NCBI RefSeq assembly: GCF_000591055.1
Contig: NC_020388.1
Location: 1,922,001-1,986,000, forward strand
Length of the DNA: 64,000 nt
Direction of reading: 5' to 3'
Origin: Natronomonas moolapensis 8.8.11
Lineage (GTDB): Archaea > Halobacteriota > Halobacteria > Halobacteriales > Haloarculaceae
Every line of letters begins with the position of its first letter. Positions within the stretch are counted from its first letter, which is position 1. Below, in pieces: positions 7,546 through 17,400 of this stretch. Under the pieces are notes generated by a model. It was not told the origin of the DNA and did not search any database. It saw only the letters and a program-made list of their open reading frames with translations. Position numbers and translations under genes: made by a program.

Positions 7546-7956
7546 ATGCCAGTGCAAAACGACGACGAACTGCGGGAGATCCTCGAACTCGATGCGATCG
7601 CCGTCGTCGGCTGTTCGGCGACGCCGGGCAAAGCCGCCCACTCGATCCCGGAGTTCATGCGCAAGCGGGGCTACGAGATCGTCCCGATCAACCCCTACGC
7701 CGACGAGATATTCGGCGCCGAACCCTACGATTCGGTCTCGGACGTCGAGGAGACGGTCGACATCGTCGATGTGTTCCGCCCGAGCGAGGAGGTCTCAGAA
7801 ATCGCTGACGAGGCGATCGCCCGCGACGACGTCGAGGTCGTCTGGACGCAACTCGGCATCACCGATTCCGAGGCGGGTGAGCGGATCGAGGCGGCCGGCA
7901 AGCGCTACGTTGAGGACCGCTGTCTCAAGGTGGAGTACCAGCGCCTGATGGGCTGA
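7546..7956 (+). CDS. CoA-binding domain protein (YccU type)
   Basis: This 136-residue protein has a Rossmann-like CoA-binding domain. The nucleotide loop is VVGCSATPGKAAHSIP, followed by YEIVPINPYADEIFG and VDIVDVFRPSEEV, the usual order in this family. A late segment VWTQLGITDSEA matches the loop that lines the CoA site. Stand-alone members are widespread in archaea and bacteria and bind CoA or acyl-CoA; a regulatory role is likely but not proven. Its ATG is chosen because a TATA box lies 20 bases upstream. The DUF5798-like gene converges on it with four bases between the stops. Confidence 0.85.
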   Translation: MPVQNDDELREILELDAIAVVGCSATPGKAAHSIPEFMRKRGYEIVPINPYADEIFGAEPYDSVSDVEETVDIVDVFRPSEEVSEIADEAIARDDVEVVWTQLGITDSEAGERIEAAGKRYVEDRCLKVEYQRLMG

Positions 7957-7960
7957 GCGT

Positions 7961-8374
7961 TCAGTTCCCCGTCCCGGAGTCGGCTGCCGCGTCGCCGTCT
8001 GGTTCCGTATCGGCCCCCGTCGGCTCCGCGGCCCCCGATTCGGCCCCGTCGGCCACCGATCCGGGCGCGCCGTCTCCGCCCTCGGCGTCCGGAATCACGT
8101 TTTCCGGGGGCGGCCCGTCGTCTGCCTCGGCCTCCTCGATCGCGACCTCCGTGAGGAGTTCGTCGACGTCGATACCCTCCTTTTCGGCGAGCGCCTCCAG
8201 TATCGCGGCCTGCCCATCGAGTTTGTTTTCGAGGGCGGTGACGCGTCTGTTCGTCTGGGTGACCGTCTCGCGCATCTCGAGGATCTGCTCGCGGAGTTCG
8301 TTGATCCGGCTGTACAGCTCTTCGCCCATGTCGGCGACCTTCTGGAGCTTCCTGGTCGCGCCTCCAAGTCCCAT
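7961..8374 (-). CDS. Haloarchaeal coiled-coil protein (DUF5798-like)
   Basis: This 137-residue protein begins MGLGGATRKLQKVADMGEEL. Residues 10-80 form a heptad coiled coil (ELREQILEMRETVTQTNRRV and following), and the last 55 residues are an acidic, Gly/Ala-rich low-complexity tail. It resembles the small haloarchaeal family I know as DUF5798, from memory. No catalytic residues or membrane segments are visible. The coiled coil suggests self-association. It is transcribed alone, convergent with the CoA-binding gene and divergent from the lipoate ligase gene. Confidence 0.8.
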   Translation of the reverse strand: MGLGGATRKLQKVADMGEELYSRINELREQILEMRETVTQTNRRVTALENKLDGQAAILEALAEKEGIDVDELLTEVAIEEAEADDGPPPENVIPDAEGGDGAPGSVADGAESGAAEPTGADTEPDGDAAADSGTGN

Positions 8375-8484
8375 GCCCCCCGGTTCGGGAGGCCCGATTG
8401 TGTGCCTTGCGGTCGGGTCGGACGCCCGGAGTCGCGGGCCTTCCGAATCGTCCCCGGAGTCCGCCGACGGCGTTCCCCGCGCCG

Positions 8485-8492
8485 ATTTATAC
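8485..8492 (+). promoter_or_regulatory. TATA box of the lipoate ligase gene
   Basis: The sequence atttatac ends 22 bases before the ATG at 8515. It continues with tgtcggg, a tail also seen after TATA-like sequences at 34736 and, in variant form, at 35868 and 35912. Confidence 0.65.
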
Positions 8493-8514
8493 TGTCGGGG
8501 GCGTACGAGCCCAC

Positions 8515-9210
8515 ATGCGCCTGATCGAAGGCACCCTCGCCGACGTCGACCGCGACCGGGCCGTCACGGCGGCACTACCCGGTCTCGCGGCGGACGCCGG
8601 CGACTCGGTGCTCCGCGTGTGGACGCCGCCGAGACGACTCGCGTTCGGCCGCCGCGACGCCGCCGTCGACGGCTACGACCGCGCGCGCCGTGTCGCCGCC
8701 CGACGCGGCTACACGCCGATCGAGCGCCGCGTCGGTGGAAGCGCGGTCGCCTACACCGGCGACACGGTCTCGTTCGCGTACGCGGTGCCGACCGACGACG
8801 GCCGCGACGGGATCGAACGCCGGTATCGCGGGGCGACGGAGACGGTGTTGCGGGCATTCCGGGCGGTCGGCGCGGACGTCACGCACGGCGAACCCGCGGA
8901 CTCGTTTTGCCCTGGCAACTACTCGATCCGGGGCGATGGCAAAATCGCGGGGATCGCCCAGCGGGTCACACGCGAGTGTGCCCTCGTCGGCGGCTGTGTG
9001 GTCGTTCGCTCGGCCGACCGCGAGTCGATCGCGGCGGTGCTCGATCCGGTTTACTCGGCGCTCAAGATGCCGTTCGCGCCGGAGTCGGTCGGCTCGATCG
9101 CGACGGCGGGCGGTCCCGGGGACGTCGGGCCGGTCGTTGAGGCCCTCGAAGCCGCCTTCGGCGCGGATCGATCCACGACGCGCGTTCCGGCCGCCGAACT
9201 CGTCGAGTGA
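8515..9210 (+). CDS. Lipoate--protein ligase A family protein
   Basis: This 231-residue member of the biotin/lipoate ligase fold attaches lipoate or a related cofactor to carrier proteins. The family motifs are present in order: ERRVGGSAVAYT (the RRxGGGxV-type loop), the central FCPGNYSI segment, and the catalytic lysine region GDGKIAGIAQR. The likely substrates in this genome are the H protein of the glycine cleavage system (gcvH is in this window at 41.7-42.1 kb) and 2-oxoacid dehydrogenase E2 subunits. In haloarchaea some members of this family are not essential ligases, so true activity is inferred. The promoter lies 22 bases upstream. Confidence 0.85.
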   Translation: MRLIEGTLADVDRDRAVTAALPGLAADAGDSVLRVWTPPRRLAFGRRDAAVDGYDRARRVAARRGYTPIERRVGGSAVAYTGDTVSFAYAVPTDDGRDGIERRYRGATETVLRAFRAVGADVTHGEPADSFCPGNYSIRGDGKIAGIAQRVTRECALVGGCVVVRSADRESIAAVLDPVYSALKMPFAPESVGSIATAGGPGDVGPVVEALEAAFGADRSTTRVPAAELVE

Positions 9211-9708
9211 AGCCCGCGACTCGAAGCGTTGTCCAGGGGATGTACTCTCACGGCGTGTCTCTCACTCGATCTGGACGGAACGTTCCTCGGAGTGCCGAAC
9301 GACACCCGGCCGTTCGGACGCGGAATCGACTCACCCGGGGAGGTGCCGAAGGGGACGGCCGTTTTTAATTTTATATAAATACCGAAGCTGCTATGATGTG
9401 TTATGTTGACAGACAAACATATATACACACGACGAATGAGGATCACGCCGTTCGGCGGCGCGACCGGCGGATCGCTCGTGGGTCGCTTTTATATGATTTC
9501 GTCCACCGGTATCAGGTCACTACTGCATTCGTCGTACGGATTCGAGGGAATAGCGATGGCTTCGATCACCGGACGGGTCCGGCTATTAGCCCCGTCGCAT
9601 CGTACAACGCGCGTGGCGCGCCGGCGGGCGACCCAGTGTTCGCTGCGATTATAAAATCTTCTCGGTAACGGCCATAGCATATTTATGCCGTAATCCGCTT
9701 TTTTTTAT
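9211..9708. other. Intergenic region holding a 116-base dispersed element
   Basis: This region has no convincing conventional gene. A strong AT-rich TATA-like stretch (ttatataaat at 9371-9380) precedes the 116-base element at 9400-9515. A reading frame of 83 codons starts at 9403 inside the element, but comparison with the two sister copies gives no sign of selection on the peptide. Bases 9516-9700 look featureless apart from a T-run at 9690-9700 ahead of the next gene. Confidence 0.55.
9400..9515 (-). repeat. 116-base dispersed element, copy A (inverted)
   Basis: Read on the minus strand this copy begins ctgataccggtggacgaa and ends near gtctgtcaacataac. It is the same length as copies B (52933-53048) and C (58913-59028). 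The conserved blocks are ggtggacgaa, gatccgccggtcg and tcgtcgtgtgt. It is the most diverged copy, especially at its right end. Confidence 0.8.
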
Positions 9709-10113
9709 ATGGAGCAGGTGGCCCGAAGCGTCCGAGAAGAGCTCGAAAACCACCTCGTCGGCGATACAAATGCAGTCAACGCAGTAGGCTATTTCAACGA
9801 GGAAACACAGGAGTTCATTTACCTCTCAAGCGAGCTAGAACGACAGTACGACAGAACGGCGCTCACGGATATTTTAGAGAACGCATTCCTCGACGTGTGG
9901 GGAGCCATCAATCAAGAGGAGATGTACGGCTCAGAGCTTCACGCGACGACTCGGGTGTACGATACGTACGTCGATACCGTGATTGCGCTCGGTGAAACAA
10001 AGGGTATTATATTTATACTGGACCGCGACGGCGACTACCAGTATCCTGAACTCGTCAAAAGTATCCAGGACACGGTCGACCGGTACGAGGTCGGTGCCAC
10101 TATCGACGTCTAA
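9709..10113 (+). CDS. Small soluble haloarchaeal protein, unknown function
   Basis: This 134-residue acidic protein (MEQVARSVREELENHLVGDT) has an alternating helix/strand pattern: a helical N-terminus, strands AVGYFNEET and EFIYLSS, and a later strand GIIFILDRDGDY. There is no signal peptide or membrane span. It is about the size of the small sensor-like or roadblock-like proteins that occur near haloarchaeal signalling genes, and it lies just before such a region, but I do not recognise a named family. The codon mix is less GC-extreme than the core. An AT-rich T-run lies immediately upstream of the ATG. Confidence 0.7.
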   Translation: MEQVARSVREELENHLVGDTNAVNAVGYFNEETQEFIYLSSELERQYDRTALTDILENAFLDVWGAINQEEMYGSELHATTRVYDTYVDTVIALGETKGIIFILDRDGDYQYPELVKSIQDTVDRYEVGATIDV

Positions 10114-10191
10114 CGGACGTGTTGTCGCCACGCTGCAGCATCTGGGACTGAGGGATCAGGCGGCCGTTCGGTCGACACGTAGCGAGCGGAA

Positions 10192-10213
10192 TCCCACCCC
10201 TGAAGCGGTGGGA
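10192..10213. repeat. Solitary IS200/IS605-type end hairpin, copy 1
   Basis: The stem tcccacc pairs with ggtggga across an 8-base loop (cctgaagc), followed by ggatgtcaa. The tail gtgggaggatgtcaa is shared with the hairpin at 19997-20032. Such hairpins mark the right end of haloarchaeal IS200/IS605 (TnpB-carrying) elements and of palindrome-associated elements without genes. No TnpA or TnpB gene is nearby. Confidence 0.5.
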
Positions 10214-10340
10214 GGATGTCAAATGCGAACCGCTGATAATCGGGGTCGTTCTCGTGGCTAAAGCAGAGAAAGAAGTATCGCAAATGACGAAATCAATACG
10301 ATGCATACGTACACTAACAGACTGACGAACTCGAGTACTC

Positions 10341-10724
10341 TCATGTCCAGAGAACCACCACGTTGTGAAGCGATACGGCGCTCCAGAGCATCAAGAGCGA
10401 AATATACCCGACACTACAGCAGAGCTTAGTACTGTATCGCGGTTGCGTGACTCCAGGAAGCAGGTATTCGCCGACGAAAAGCACCAAGAGCACGGACACT
10501 GACGAGAGACAGAGGAGACCGGGGATGATCCCGATCGTCTCGATCACAGCCACGACGATCGGATTGGCTTCCCGGAGTCCGATACTCAGCCCATAGTACG
10601 TGAGACTCGCATCCACAGCTCGCACTACCACCAGTCCGATAACTAGCGGATATTTGAGTCCGGTGAGTGCTTCGATATTGCTGCTGGTAGCACGGCCGGT
10701 GGATGCCACGGCTTCTCGTTCCAT
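10341..10724 (-). CDS. Small membrane protein (DUF5658-like)
   Basis: This 127-residue protein has about four hydrophobic helices (around residues 28-45, 58-80, 80-95 and 105-125). The segment VRAVDASLTYYGLSIGLREANP is typical of the haloarchaeal DUF5658 membrane family as I remember it. It starts one base after the stop of the HalX regulator, so it is co-transcribed with that gene and with the HalOD1 gene. The function is unknown; the position suggests a membrane component of a regulatory set. Confidence 0.75.
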   Translation of the reverse strand: MEREAVASTGRATSSNIEALTGLKYPLVIGLVVVRAVDASLTYYGLSIGLREANPIVVAVIETIGIIPGLLCLSSVSVLLVLFVGEYLLPGVTQPRYSTKLCCSVGYISLLMLWSAVSLHNVVVLWT

Positions 10725-10725
10725 A

Positions 10726-11319
10726 TCAAGACTGTTCTACGGGGTGGGACCCGAGACGCCGGTCTCTGACCAGCATATCGATCTGATACTCCGCTTCGAG
10801 ACGCCGGAGTGTCGTATCGGCTTGTTCCTCTAGCTCCTGTATTCTCCGGCAGAGGTCACTGTATCGGTCGTCTTTTTGTAGTTCCGCTCTGTCGATATAC
10901 GCCTCTAGCGTGGCTTTTCTGTTGATGAGCGAAAAGAGTTCTGTGAGTGATTCGTCGTACGTCAACACCAATTCAGCAGCTTCCACGGTTCGAAGAAGCT
11001 GCGACCGGTCGATCGGCTTGAAGAGGTAATCGTCTACGTCGATGGCCGCCAGTTCCTCTGTCGGTCGAACGGCGGTCACCATAATCACTTGCTGGGCACG
11101 ACCCGTTTTACGAATTGAGTGTAGCACTTCCGTACCGGAAAGCCCCGGCATCCGACGATCCAGAACCACGATATCGATCGGCTCCTCGGCGAAGAGTTGT
11201 AGTGCATCTTCCCCGGAGTAGGCTACGTGAACCTCGAAGTGCTCCTGTAGCCAGATGCCGAACAGGTCAGCGAGGTTCTCTTCGTCGTCGACGATCAAAA
11301 CGGTATTCGACTGAGTCAT
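10726..11319 (-). CDS. HalX-domain response regulator
   Basis: This 197-residue protein has a receiver domain (VLIVDDEENLA acidic pair, phospho-acceptor in IVVLDRRMPG at Asp54, and K in DDYLFKPID) followed by a HalX domain (ELFSLINRKATLEAYIDRAE, continuing as a helical hairpin to about residue 180). HalX is a haloarchaeal output domain found after receivers. I use ATG at 11319 because the protein then begins with the standard MTQSNTVLIVDDE and leaves a 10-base gap to the upstream gene; an ATG at 11337 would overlap that gene. A kinase partner is probably the one encoded at 14.5-19 kb. Confidence 0.88.
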   Translation of the reverse strand: MTQSNTVLIVDDEENLADLFGIWLQEHFEVHVAYSGEDALQLFAEEPIDIVVLDRRMPGLSGTEVLHSIRKTGRAQQVIMVTAVRPTEELAAIDVDDYLFKPIDRSQLLRTVEAAELVLTYDESLTELFSLINRKATLEAYIDRAELQKDDRYSDLCRRIQELEEQADTTLRRLEAEYQIDMLVRDRRLGSHPVEQS

Positions 11320-11329
11320 GTATCTGCAC

Positions 11330-11653
11330 TCACGCATCTCGTTCGACGATGATACGCACGGTCGAGGCGTACATGACCGTCACGACTGCGCCCTGAAAGA
11401 GGAACTCCACAGAGGGTATATGAGTGGTCTCCTCGAGGGCACGACTTTTGAACAGGCCATCTAGGCTGTCTGCATCGACGAATTCGGAGACTGGAGGGGA
11501 TCTACTGAGTTCCGGCCAGTCTTCGACAGCCTCGGTAAGTGTCTCGATAACCGCCTCGGACACGCGAACGGGTCTGTCGAATTCGCGCACAACATGGGAG
11601 TCCGTACTCCACGCTTCGACTACGGGCCCCCGGTGCGGAGAGCTTTCGGCCAT
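11330..11653 (-). CDS. HalOD1 output-domain protein
   Basis: This 107-residue protein consists of one HalOD1 domain: RVSEAVIETLTEAVEDWPELSRSPP, then DADSLDGLF and a strand pair near the C-terminus (VEFLFQGAVVTV). HalOD1 is a small haloarchaeal domain that is often linked to two-component systems as a presumed output module. It is first in a three-gene set with the HalX regulator (10-base gap) and the DUF5658-like membrane protein (1-base gap). The ATG at 11653 is preferred; a TTG two codons upstream is possible. Confidence 0.8.
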   Translation of the reverse strand: MAESSPHRGPVVEAWSTDSHVVREFDRPVRVSEAVIETLTEAVEDWPELSRSPPVSEFVDADSLDGLFKSRALEETTHIPSVEFLFQGAVVTVMYASTVRIIVERDA

Positions 11654-11784
11654 ACACAATACAGATATTCTACGAACAAGCGTTTTGTACCAATCGATAT
11701 TGAGGGAGGGATTCGAATACCTATATGCAGAGATTTGCGTGCCGATGTCCGCGGTCAGAGCCCTCCGAGTGCCACAGCGTGTGA

Positions 11785-14484
11785 TTATGAGCTCGTCGAA
11801 TCCCGATAGAGAGCCGTCAACAGATTAGACTCAGCAGCTCGAAGATGTTGATTGAACGTCGATTGTGCAATATCGAGGGTCTTGGCAACCGACGTCGAAT
11901 CGGCATCCCGCGGCCAATTGAAATATCCTGCGTAGAGTGCCGTCTGCAGGACTTCTTCTTGACGGGTAGTAAGGGCTTCCTCAAGACGTGCCGAGAGGGT
12001 GTCGGTTTCTCGCCGCTCGCTATCCAGTTTCGATAGCAGGGTGAGGTCGCCGTAGTCCTCTCTGAGTGAACGCAGATACTCCCCGACATCGACCGTGAAC
12101 GGCACGGTTACTGAAACAACGATCTGGTCGGACCCCGACGCGGTAGTGATTTGATCGATCGCAACCCCTCGGTCGGTCAGCTTCTCGCAAACGCTGCTGT
12201 TCCGCACCGGAATTTTGCAGTAGACCCCATTCCGGGACTCGCTCAAGATGACAGTCTCCGGATCGAAACCAGCAGCTTCGAACGCCTCAGCGGGCACGTC
12301 TTCCCCGGTCAATCGCGCGAACAGGAGGGTATCTGGATTGTCGACTACCACGTTCAAAACCTCGAGATCCGTCCCTATATCCGAAACGAGCGTTGCGAGA
12401 CCAGCATCGTCCGCAAACTGGATCTCGAGGGTCGTGCCTCCACCGGATAGAAGCGCTGCTTTTTGTCGGAGTGCTGATATCCCGTGCCCTATTATTTGAC
12501 CGAGCTCTGTGAGGGCTGTCACCTCCTCTTCGTCGAAGGCGTTTGGTAGCTTGGAATGGACTTCTAACACACCGAGTGGCGAAGCCTCACCCTGTAGTGG
12601 TACAGCCACGATCGAGTTGGTGCCGTTTTTTAATGCGGCCTGTTTCCACCCTGTTTCGGAGCGAGCGGACATTAAATCGCTCTCCACGACCGAACGTTCG
12701 ATCCTGTGCGCCCGTTCGGCAGGGGAGAGTTGAGAACCACTTCCTCGGGTGGTGTCACCCGTCGGGTCGTCGTCCGCTCGCAGTTTTTGATACGTGAGCG
12801 ACTCCGTTTTGGCTCTGACCTCGATCGTATCCGTATTCATATCCTTTTTGCCGATCCACGCCCCGCTGACCAGATCCAGCTGAGATAGAGCGTTGCAGAC
12901 CTCTCGTTCCAGCTCTTCGCGTGTATTTGCACTGATAACCGTGGCGCTTATCGATCGTATCAGTGTGTTGATGCGATCCAGCCGTGTCAGCCGCTCGTTC
13001 TGCTCTTTTAAACGCTGGTCACGCTCTTGAAGCGCCGCTTCTTGTGCTGTTCGTTCGAACGCACTTGCTGCGTTCGCTGCTAACGTCTTTGCCAAATTGG
13101 TTTTTCTCGAGGGCATCTCTGGCATCGTAGTCATCCCCACTAATAAAACGCCGTTCGATTCTAGTGAGTAAAGTCGCCACGACGAGAGCTCCTCTGGCAA
13201 CCACTGGCTCGATCGGGTATCTGCAACGTCGTCGGGAGCCAACTGTTCTGTTCGAGTCACATAGGCCGTCCAGACCGGCGTGTCTCCTTCGGAGACGGTG
13301 GGGAGGTCGATTTCGCTAACACCCTCCGTGGCTGCGTGTGTTAGCGGGACCAAACGCCCCGTGTGCTCTTGTCGTGTATATATCGCGGCAAACTCGAATC
13401 CGAGTTCGCCGACCGCGGCAGCTACCACGGTCTCGCCGATACTACGTTCCGAATCCGCTGTCATTAGTTCGCGCGAAACCGCATGCAGGTCCTCGAGCTG
13501 TTGTTCGTACGCGTACCGTTCTGTAATGTCGTGGTAGTGTTCGATTCGCCCGCCTGCATAGAGACCAGTTTGAATCGGCCCGCTCCAGTACTCCAGCCAG
13601 TGTTTTTGTGTTGAATCCGTCTCGGGGACGCGGACGGTGGCTTCGACCTGGGAACTCATATGCTGCAGAGAATGGATTACGAGATCGGACAGTGTCTGCT
13701 CACCTGCGTGATATTCCCGGTACGATTCGGAAGCGACCCGACTGTAATCGGCCCCCTGGATATCGTCTCTATCGACTCCGAGTAATTCTTCCGTAGTCTC
13801 GTTTGCCCACACCACCTGTCCGTCGCGATCAACTACAACGACTCCTTCCTGTGACGTGTCCAAGACGTCTTCCGTGAGGGACTGGTATTGCTGTTGTTCT
13901 CTGCGCTCTGCTGCGGTTCGTTGCAGGCGTTCGATAGCCACTCGAAAGTCTCTGTCTGGCAAGTCCTGGAGATACCGTTCGACCTTGTCCTCGAGTTCTG
14001 TGATTTGCTCCGTGAGTGCCTGGTACCTCGGGTTCGTTTCGAGGGTAGCTTCGTCCATGGCGGCTTCCAAGGCCGATTGGCGTTCGATCAGCGAGAACAG
14101 CTCCTGGAGGTCCTCGCTGTACTCCGCGCGAGTGAGCATCTGTGAAATAACGTCTTCGAGGTCCTCGGCTCCAACGGGTTTCTCTAAATACGCATCGAAC
14201 CCCATTTTGACGATATCGAAATCCGGTGTCACCGCAGAGACAATCACAACCTGACAGTTCGGCTCGTACTGTCCGAGTTGTCTGAGAACCTCTCCGCCGG
14301 ATAATCCGGGCATCATCCGGTCCAGGAGGACGATATCGACAGCCGCATCGAATATTTCCAGGGCTTCCTCGCCGGAGTACGCGGTCTCGACAACATACCG
14401 GTCCCCGAGCCACTCCGCGTACAACTCAGCCAAGGTCTGATCGTCTTCGACGACCAGGATCTTCGTGTTTCCGTTTCGGGTCAT
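11785..14484 (-). CDS. REC-HalX-PAS-GAF-GAF regulator with Bat-type HTH
   Basis: This 899-residue protein has a receiver at residues 1-120 (Asp55 in IVLLDRMMPG), a HalX domain at about 125-195, a PAS domain at 201-320 (DGQVVWANETTEELLG), GAF domains at about 345-495 and 520-665, and a bacterio-opsin-activator region from 670. It ends in an HTH_10 domain (TTRQEEVLQTALYAGYFNWP; ISTFNQ-type helix in AQSTFNQHL). It therefore joins phospho-input, two or three small-molecule or redox sensors and DNA binding in one chain. It starts three bases after the stop of the giant histidine kinase, so that kinase is the obvious phosphate donor. Targets are unknown; Bat relatives control bacteriorhodopsin and other stress genes. 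Confidence 0.9.
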   Translation of the reverse strand: MTRNGNTKILVVEDDQTLAELYAEWLGDRYVVETAYSGEEALEIFDAAVDIVLLDRMMPGLSGGEVLRQLGQYEPNCQVVIVSAVTPDFDIVKMGFDAYLEKPVGAEDLEDVISQMLTRAEYSEDLQELFSLIERQSALEAAMDEATLETNPRYQALTEQITELEDKVERYLQDLPDRDFRVAIERLQRTAAERREQQQYQSLTEDVLDTSQEGVVVVDRDGQVVWANETTEELLGVDRDDIQGADYSRVASESYREYHAGEQTLSDLVIHSLQHMSSQVEATVRVPETDSTQKHWLEYWSGPIQTGLYAGGRIEHYHDITERYAYEQQLEDLHAVSRELMTADSERSIGETVVAAAVGELGFEFAAIYTRQEHTGRLVPLTHAATEGVSEIDLPTVSEGDTPVWTAYVTRTEQLAPDDVADTRSSQWLPEELSSWRLYSLESNGVLLVGMTTMPEMPSRKTNLAKTLAANAASAFERTAQEAALQERDQRLKEQNERLTRLDRINTLIRSISATVISANTREELEREVCNALSQLDLVSGAWIGKKDMNTDTIEVRAKTESLTYQKLRADDDPTGDTTRGSGSQLSPAERAHRIERSVVESDLMSARSETGWKQAALKNGTNSIVAVPLQGEASPLGVLEVHSKLPNAFDEEEVTALTELGQIIGHGISALRQKAALLSGGGTTLEIQFADDAGLATLVSDIGTDLEVLNVVVDNPDTLLFARLTGEDVPAEAFEAAGFDPETVILSESRNGVYCKIPVRNSSVCEKLTDRGVAIDQITTASGSDQIVVSVTVPFTVDVGEYLRSLREDYGDLTLLSKLDSERRETDTLSARLEEALTTRQEEVLQTALYAGYFNWPRDADSTSVAKTLDIAQSTFNQHLRAAESNLLTALYRDSTSS

Positions 14485-14487
14485 AGT

Positions 14488-17400
14488 TCAGGACACGATG
14501 TTCGGGGTTTGTGAGTCCTCTCGAGCCGGCTGGGCGGGGACTTCCAGTGTGATCTCACTCCCATGCCTCGAGGTTTCGACTGAAATCGACCCCCCAGCAC
14601 GGGTCACCAGCGCCCGCACCATCCACAGTCCGAGTCCCTGACCGTGACTTAGCGGCGTTTCTTCGCCGGTTTCGAGGAGGCTCTTTTCCATGTCCGGAAG
14701 TCCAGGCCCGGTGTCGGAAACACAGATCTCGATCCACTGGTCGTCGGCTTGCGAGACGCCGATCTGTACGGATGGCTGGTCAGTATCGTTCGCCGTGATG
14801 GCGTTCTCGACGAGTTCGGAAATCGCCTTGTCGAGATCACTCGGTATGCGTGCTTTTATGTCGCGGTCGGCTGCGATAGTGACGTCCGCATTCAGGTGTT
14901 GTTTCGCTTTTTTCGTTTGCACGTCTTCGATAATCTGTTGAACACTCCGGTGGGAAGCGAGAGCACTCTCGCTCGTGAGTATACTCTGGAGCTCTTGGGT
15001 TTTATCTGCCATCCGCTCCCACTTGTCGAGGACGTCTCGGATCGTCGCAGCGCGCTGTTCACGAGTCTCTGCATCTGTGCCCGATTCGAGCAGATCGACA
15101 TACCCTCTCAGTTTTGTCAGATCGTTTCGGATGTTGTGCCGCATGATCCGGTGTAAGACCTGAACGTGCCGTCGACGCTGCTCTTGGGCTGTGATGTCCC
15201 GTGCCTCGAATATCAGGAAGCTAACCTCCCCGTGCTGGCCCGAGATCGGCTTGACCGAGAAGTCGAAGCTAGCGAGTCCATCGACGCCTTCTGCTTCCAC
15301 GTCGAAGCGGACGAACGACCCCGAAGACGCTTGATCGATTGCCTGTCTGAGTTGGGTTTGCACTTCCGAAGAATGCGCGAACAGGGGACATTCCCACAGT
15401 GGTGTGCCACTGTTCTCTTCTGCACGTATGCCGCCGAACTCCGTGAGGGGGTCGTTTAGTTCGAGAATCTCCCCGTCTTGGTTCATGAGCCCCGTCAGTT
15501 GGAACGTTTGATTGAATACGGATTCGAATTTTTTCGTCTGCTGTTTTATATTAGTGATGTCGCGTATATATATCAAAAACCCACCAATTGCTTCATCGTC
15601 GAAGAGATTCCGCCCACGTGCCTCTACGGTAATCCACTCGTCATCCGCATCCCTCGCTTGGAACTCCAGTTGAACGCTCGAATCGGAGTCCTCCACGGCG
15701 GTAAAAAACGCTTCCATTACACGCTTGCGATCCTCGGGGTGAACAAAATCAAAGAGGCTCTCCTGTTCTAGCCGAGTCGTATCATACCCGAGGACCCGCT
15801 CGGCGGAGCCGCTGAGATAGGTGAAATACCCATCACGGTCCAAGATGGACACGACGTCGACTGATTCCTCGACGAACCGCTCCGTTCTACGCCGCTGTTG
15901 ACGCTGGTTACTGAGGTCTCTGATGACCATCCCGTACCCCAAAGATACCCCATCTTCGGTTTGGAGCGGGACGTACGAGGCTTCGGCAGGAAACGACGAT
16001 CCATCCTGACGGACCCGTTGTCCTTCGTGAGTGCTTTCCCCTCCGAGCGATGCCTGTGTTAATAACCGATCAGCAATCCCGCGTTTTCGCTCCTCTTCGG
16101 GGTGTAACTCTGCTGCTTGCATTCCGATCGCAGCTTCGTCGTCGTATCCGAAAATGTCGGCTGCGCCGTCGTTCCAGCTGTCGATCTGCCCCTCGGCATC
16201 GAGAAGCACGAACGCGTATTCTTCGAGGCTTTCCGAGAGGATCTCGAATCGCTTCCGCTCGTGTTGGATCTGCCGAATCCGTTCTTTTTGTTCCGTTATT
16301 TCCGTTGCAATAGCGATCAGCTTCCGTCCACCGTCTTCGTCGTGTCTCAAAACAGCGTCCGTGTGCACCCATCGCGTCTGTCCGTCCGTATCAATGACCC
16401 TGAACTCCACCGATACGTCGTCGATCTCGCCGAGCCGGTCCAACAGGTCACGAACCCGGTCTCGGTCCTCCGGTGCGACAATCCGGAAAAACTCCCTTTC
16501 GTCGTCCGGGTCGTGGCCAAACAGATCGATAAGCGTCTGATTGAACGATATCGTATCCGTCGCAAAATCCCACTCCGCGATGCCCGTGTCGGTTCCCGAA
16601 AGGACCAACTCGAGCTTCCGGTTCTGTTCTGCGAGGCTCCGGGTCCGCTGTCTCCGGGCCGTTACGTCCTGCTGTATGCCGATGAACTTCGAAAGCGTCC
16701 CGTCCGCAGCGGTAACCGGCGTGACGGACAGCCGATTCCAGTATTCACTCCCGTCTTTCCGGTAGTTTTTCAGCTCTACCGTCACCGGTTCACCGGCCGC
16801 AATCGCCTCTCGAAGCCTCGATAGTTCCTCCGGGTCTGTCTCGGGACCATGGAGGAAACGTGGATTACAGCCCACGACGTCGGCTTCCTGATAGCCGGTG
16901 ATGTCACTGAACCCTTTATTTATATACTCGATCGGATTGTCCTCTCGCTGTGGGTCGGTGATTATGACCCCAACGTTCGAGGAGTCGATCGCTTGCTCTT
17001 TGAGTTCGAGTTCACGCTCTCGTTGCTGTCTCGCGGTTTCATCGCGTACAGTACAGACGAGGGGACCGTCGTCGACGACGGTCAAAGAGATCTCGGCCGG
17101 GAACGTCGTCCCATCCGGTCGGGACCCGGTTACCTTCCCCCGCCAGTGCCCCTCCGACTCAAGCACAGGGAAGGCGTCCGCTTCGAGACGCTCTGTTTCG
17201 TCTTCGTCATAGAGCATCCGCCAGGAGTTCCCGAGGAGTTGGTCAGTATCGTCGAATCCATACATTTCGACGTGTGTGTCGTCGACGTAGGTGTATTGTC
17301 CGTCCTCGAGAATGGCGAAGCCGTCTTTGGCGTCCTCGACGGCTTGCTGGAACGTCTCTAGTTCGCGACGGCGTCGCTCGCGGGGTGTAATATCACGACC

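Noticed and set aside
8398-8514. A longer start for the lipoate ligase-like protein at 8398
   Set aside because: The extension would read through the TATA box at 8485-8492 and adds Arg/Pro-rich residues; the ATG at 8515 sits at the usual distance from that box.
9403-9654. An 83-codon frame through element A, with a TATA-like stretch upstream and a similar peptide in copies B and C
   Set aside because: Substitutions between copies B and C fall mostly at first and second codon positions in this frame, and the peptide is rich in Arg and Thr with no conserved end. The similarity follows from DNA similarity, so I did not call it a gene.
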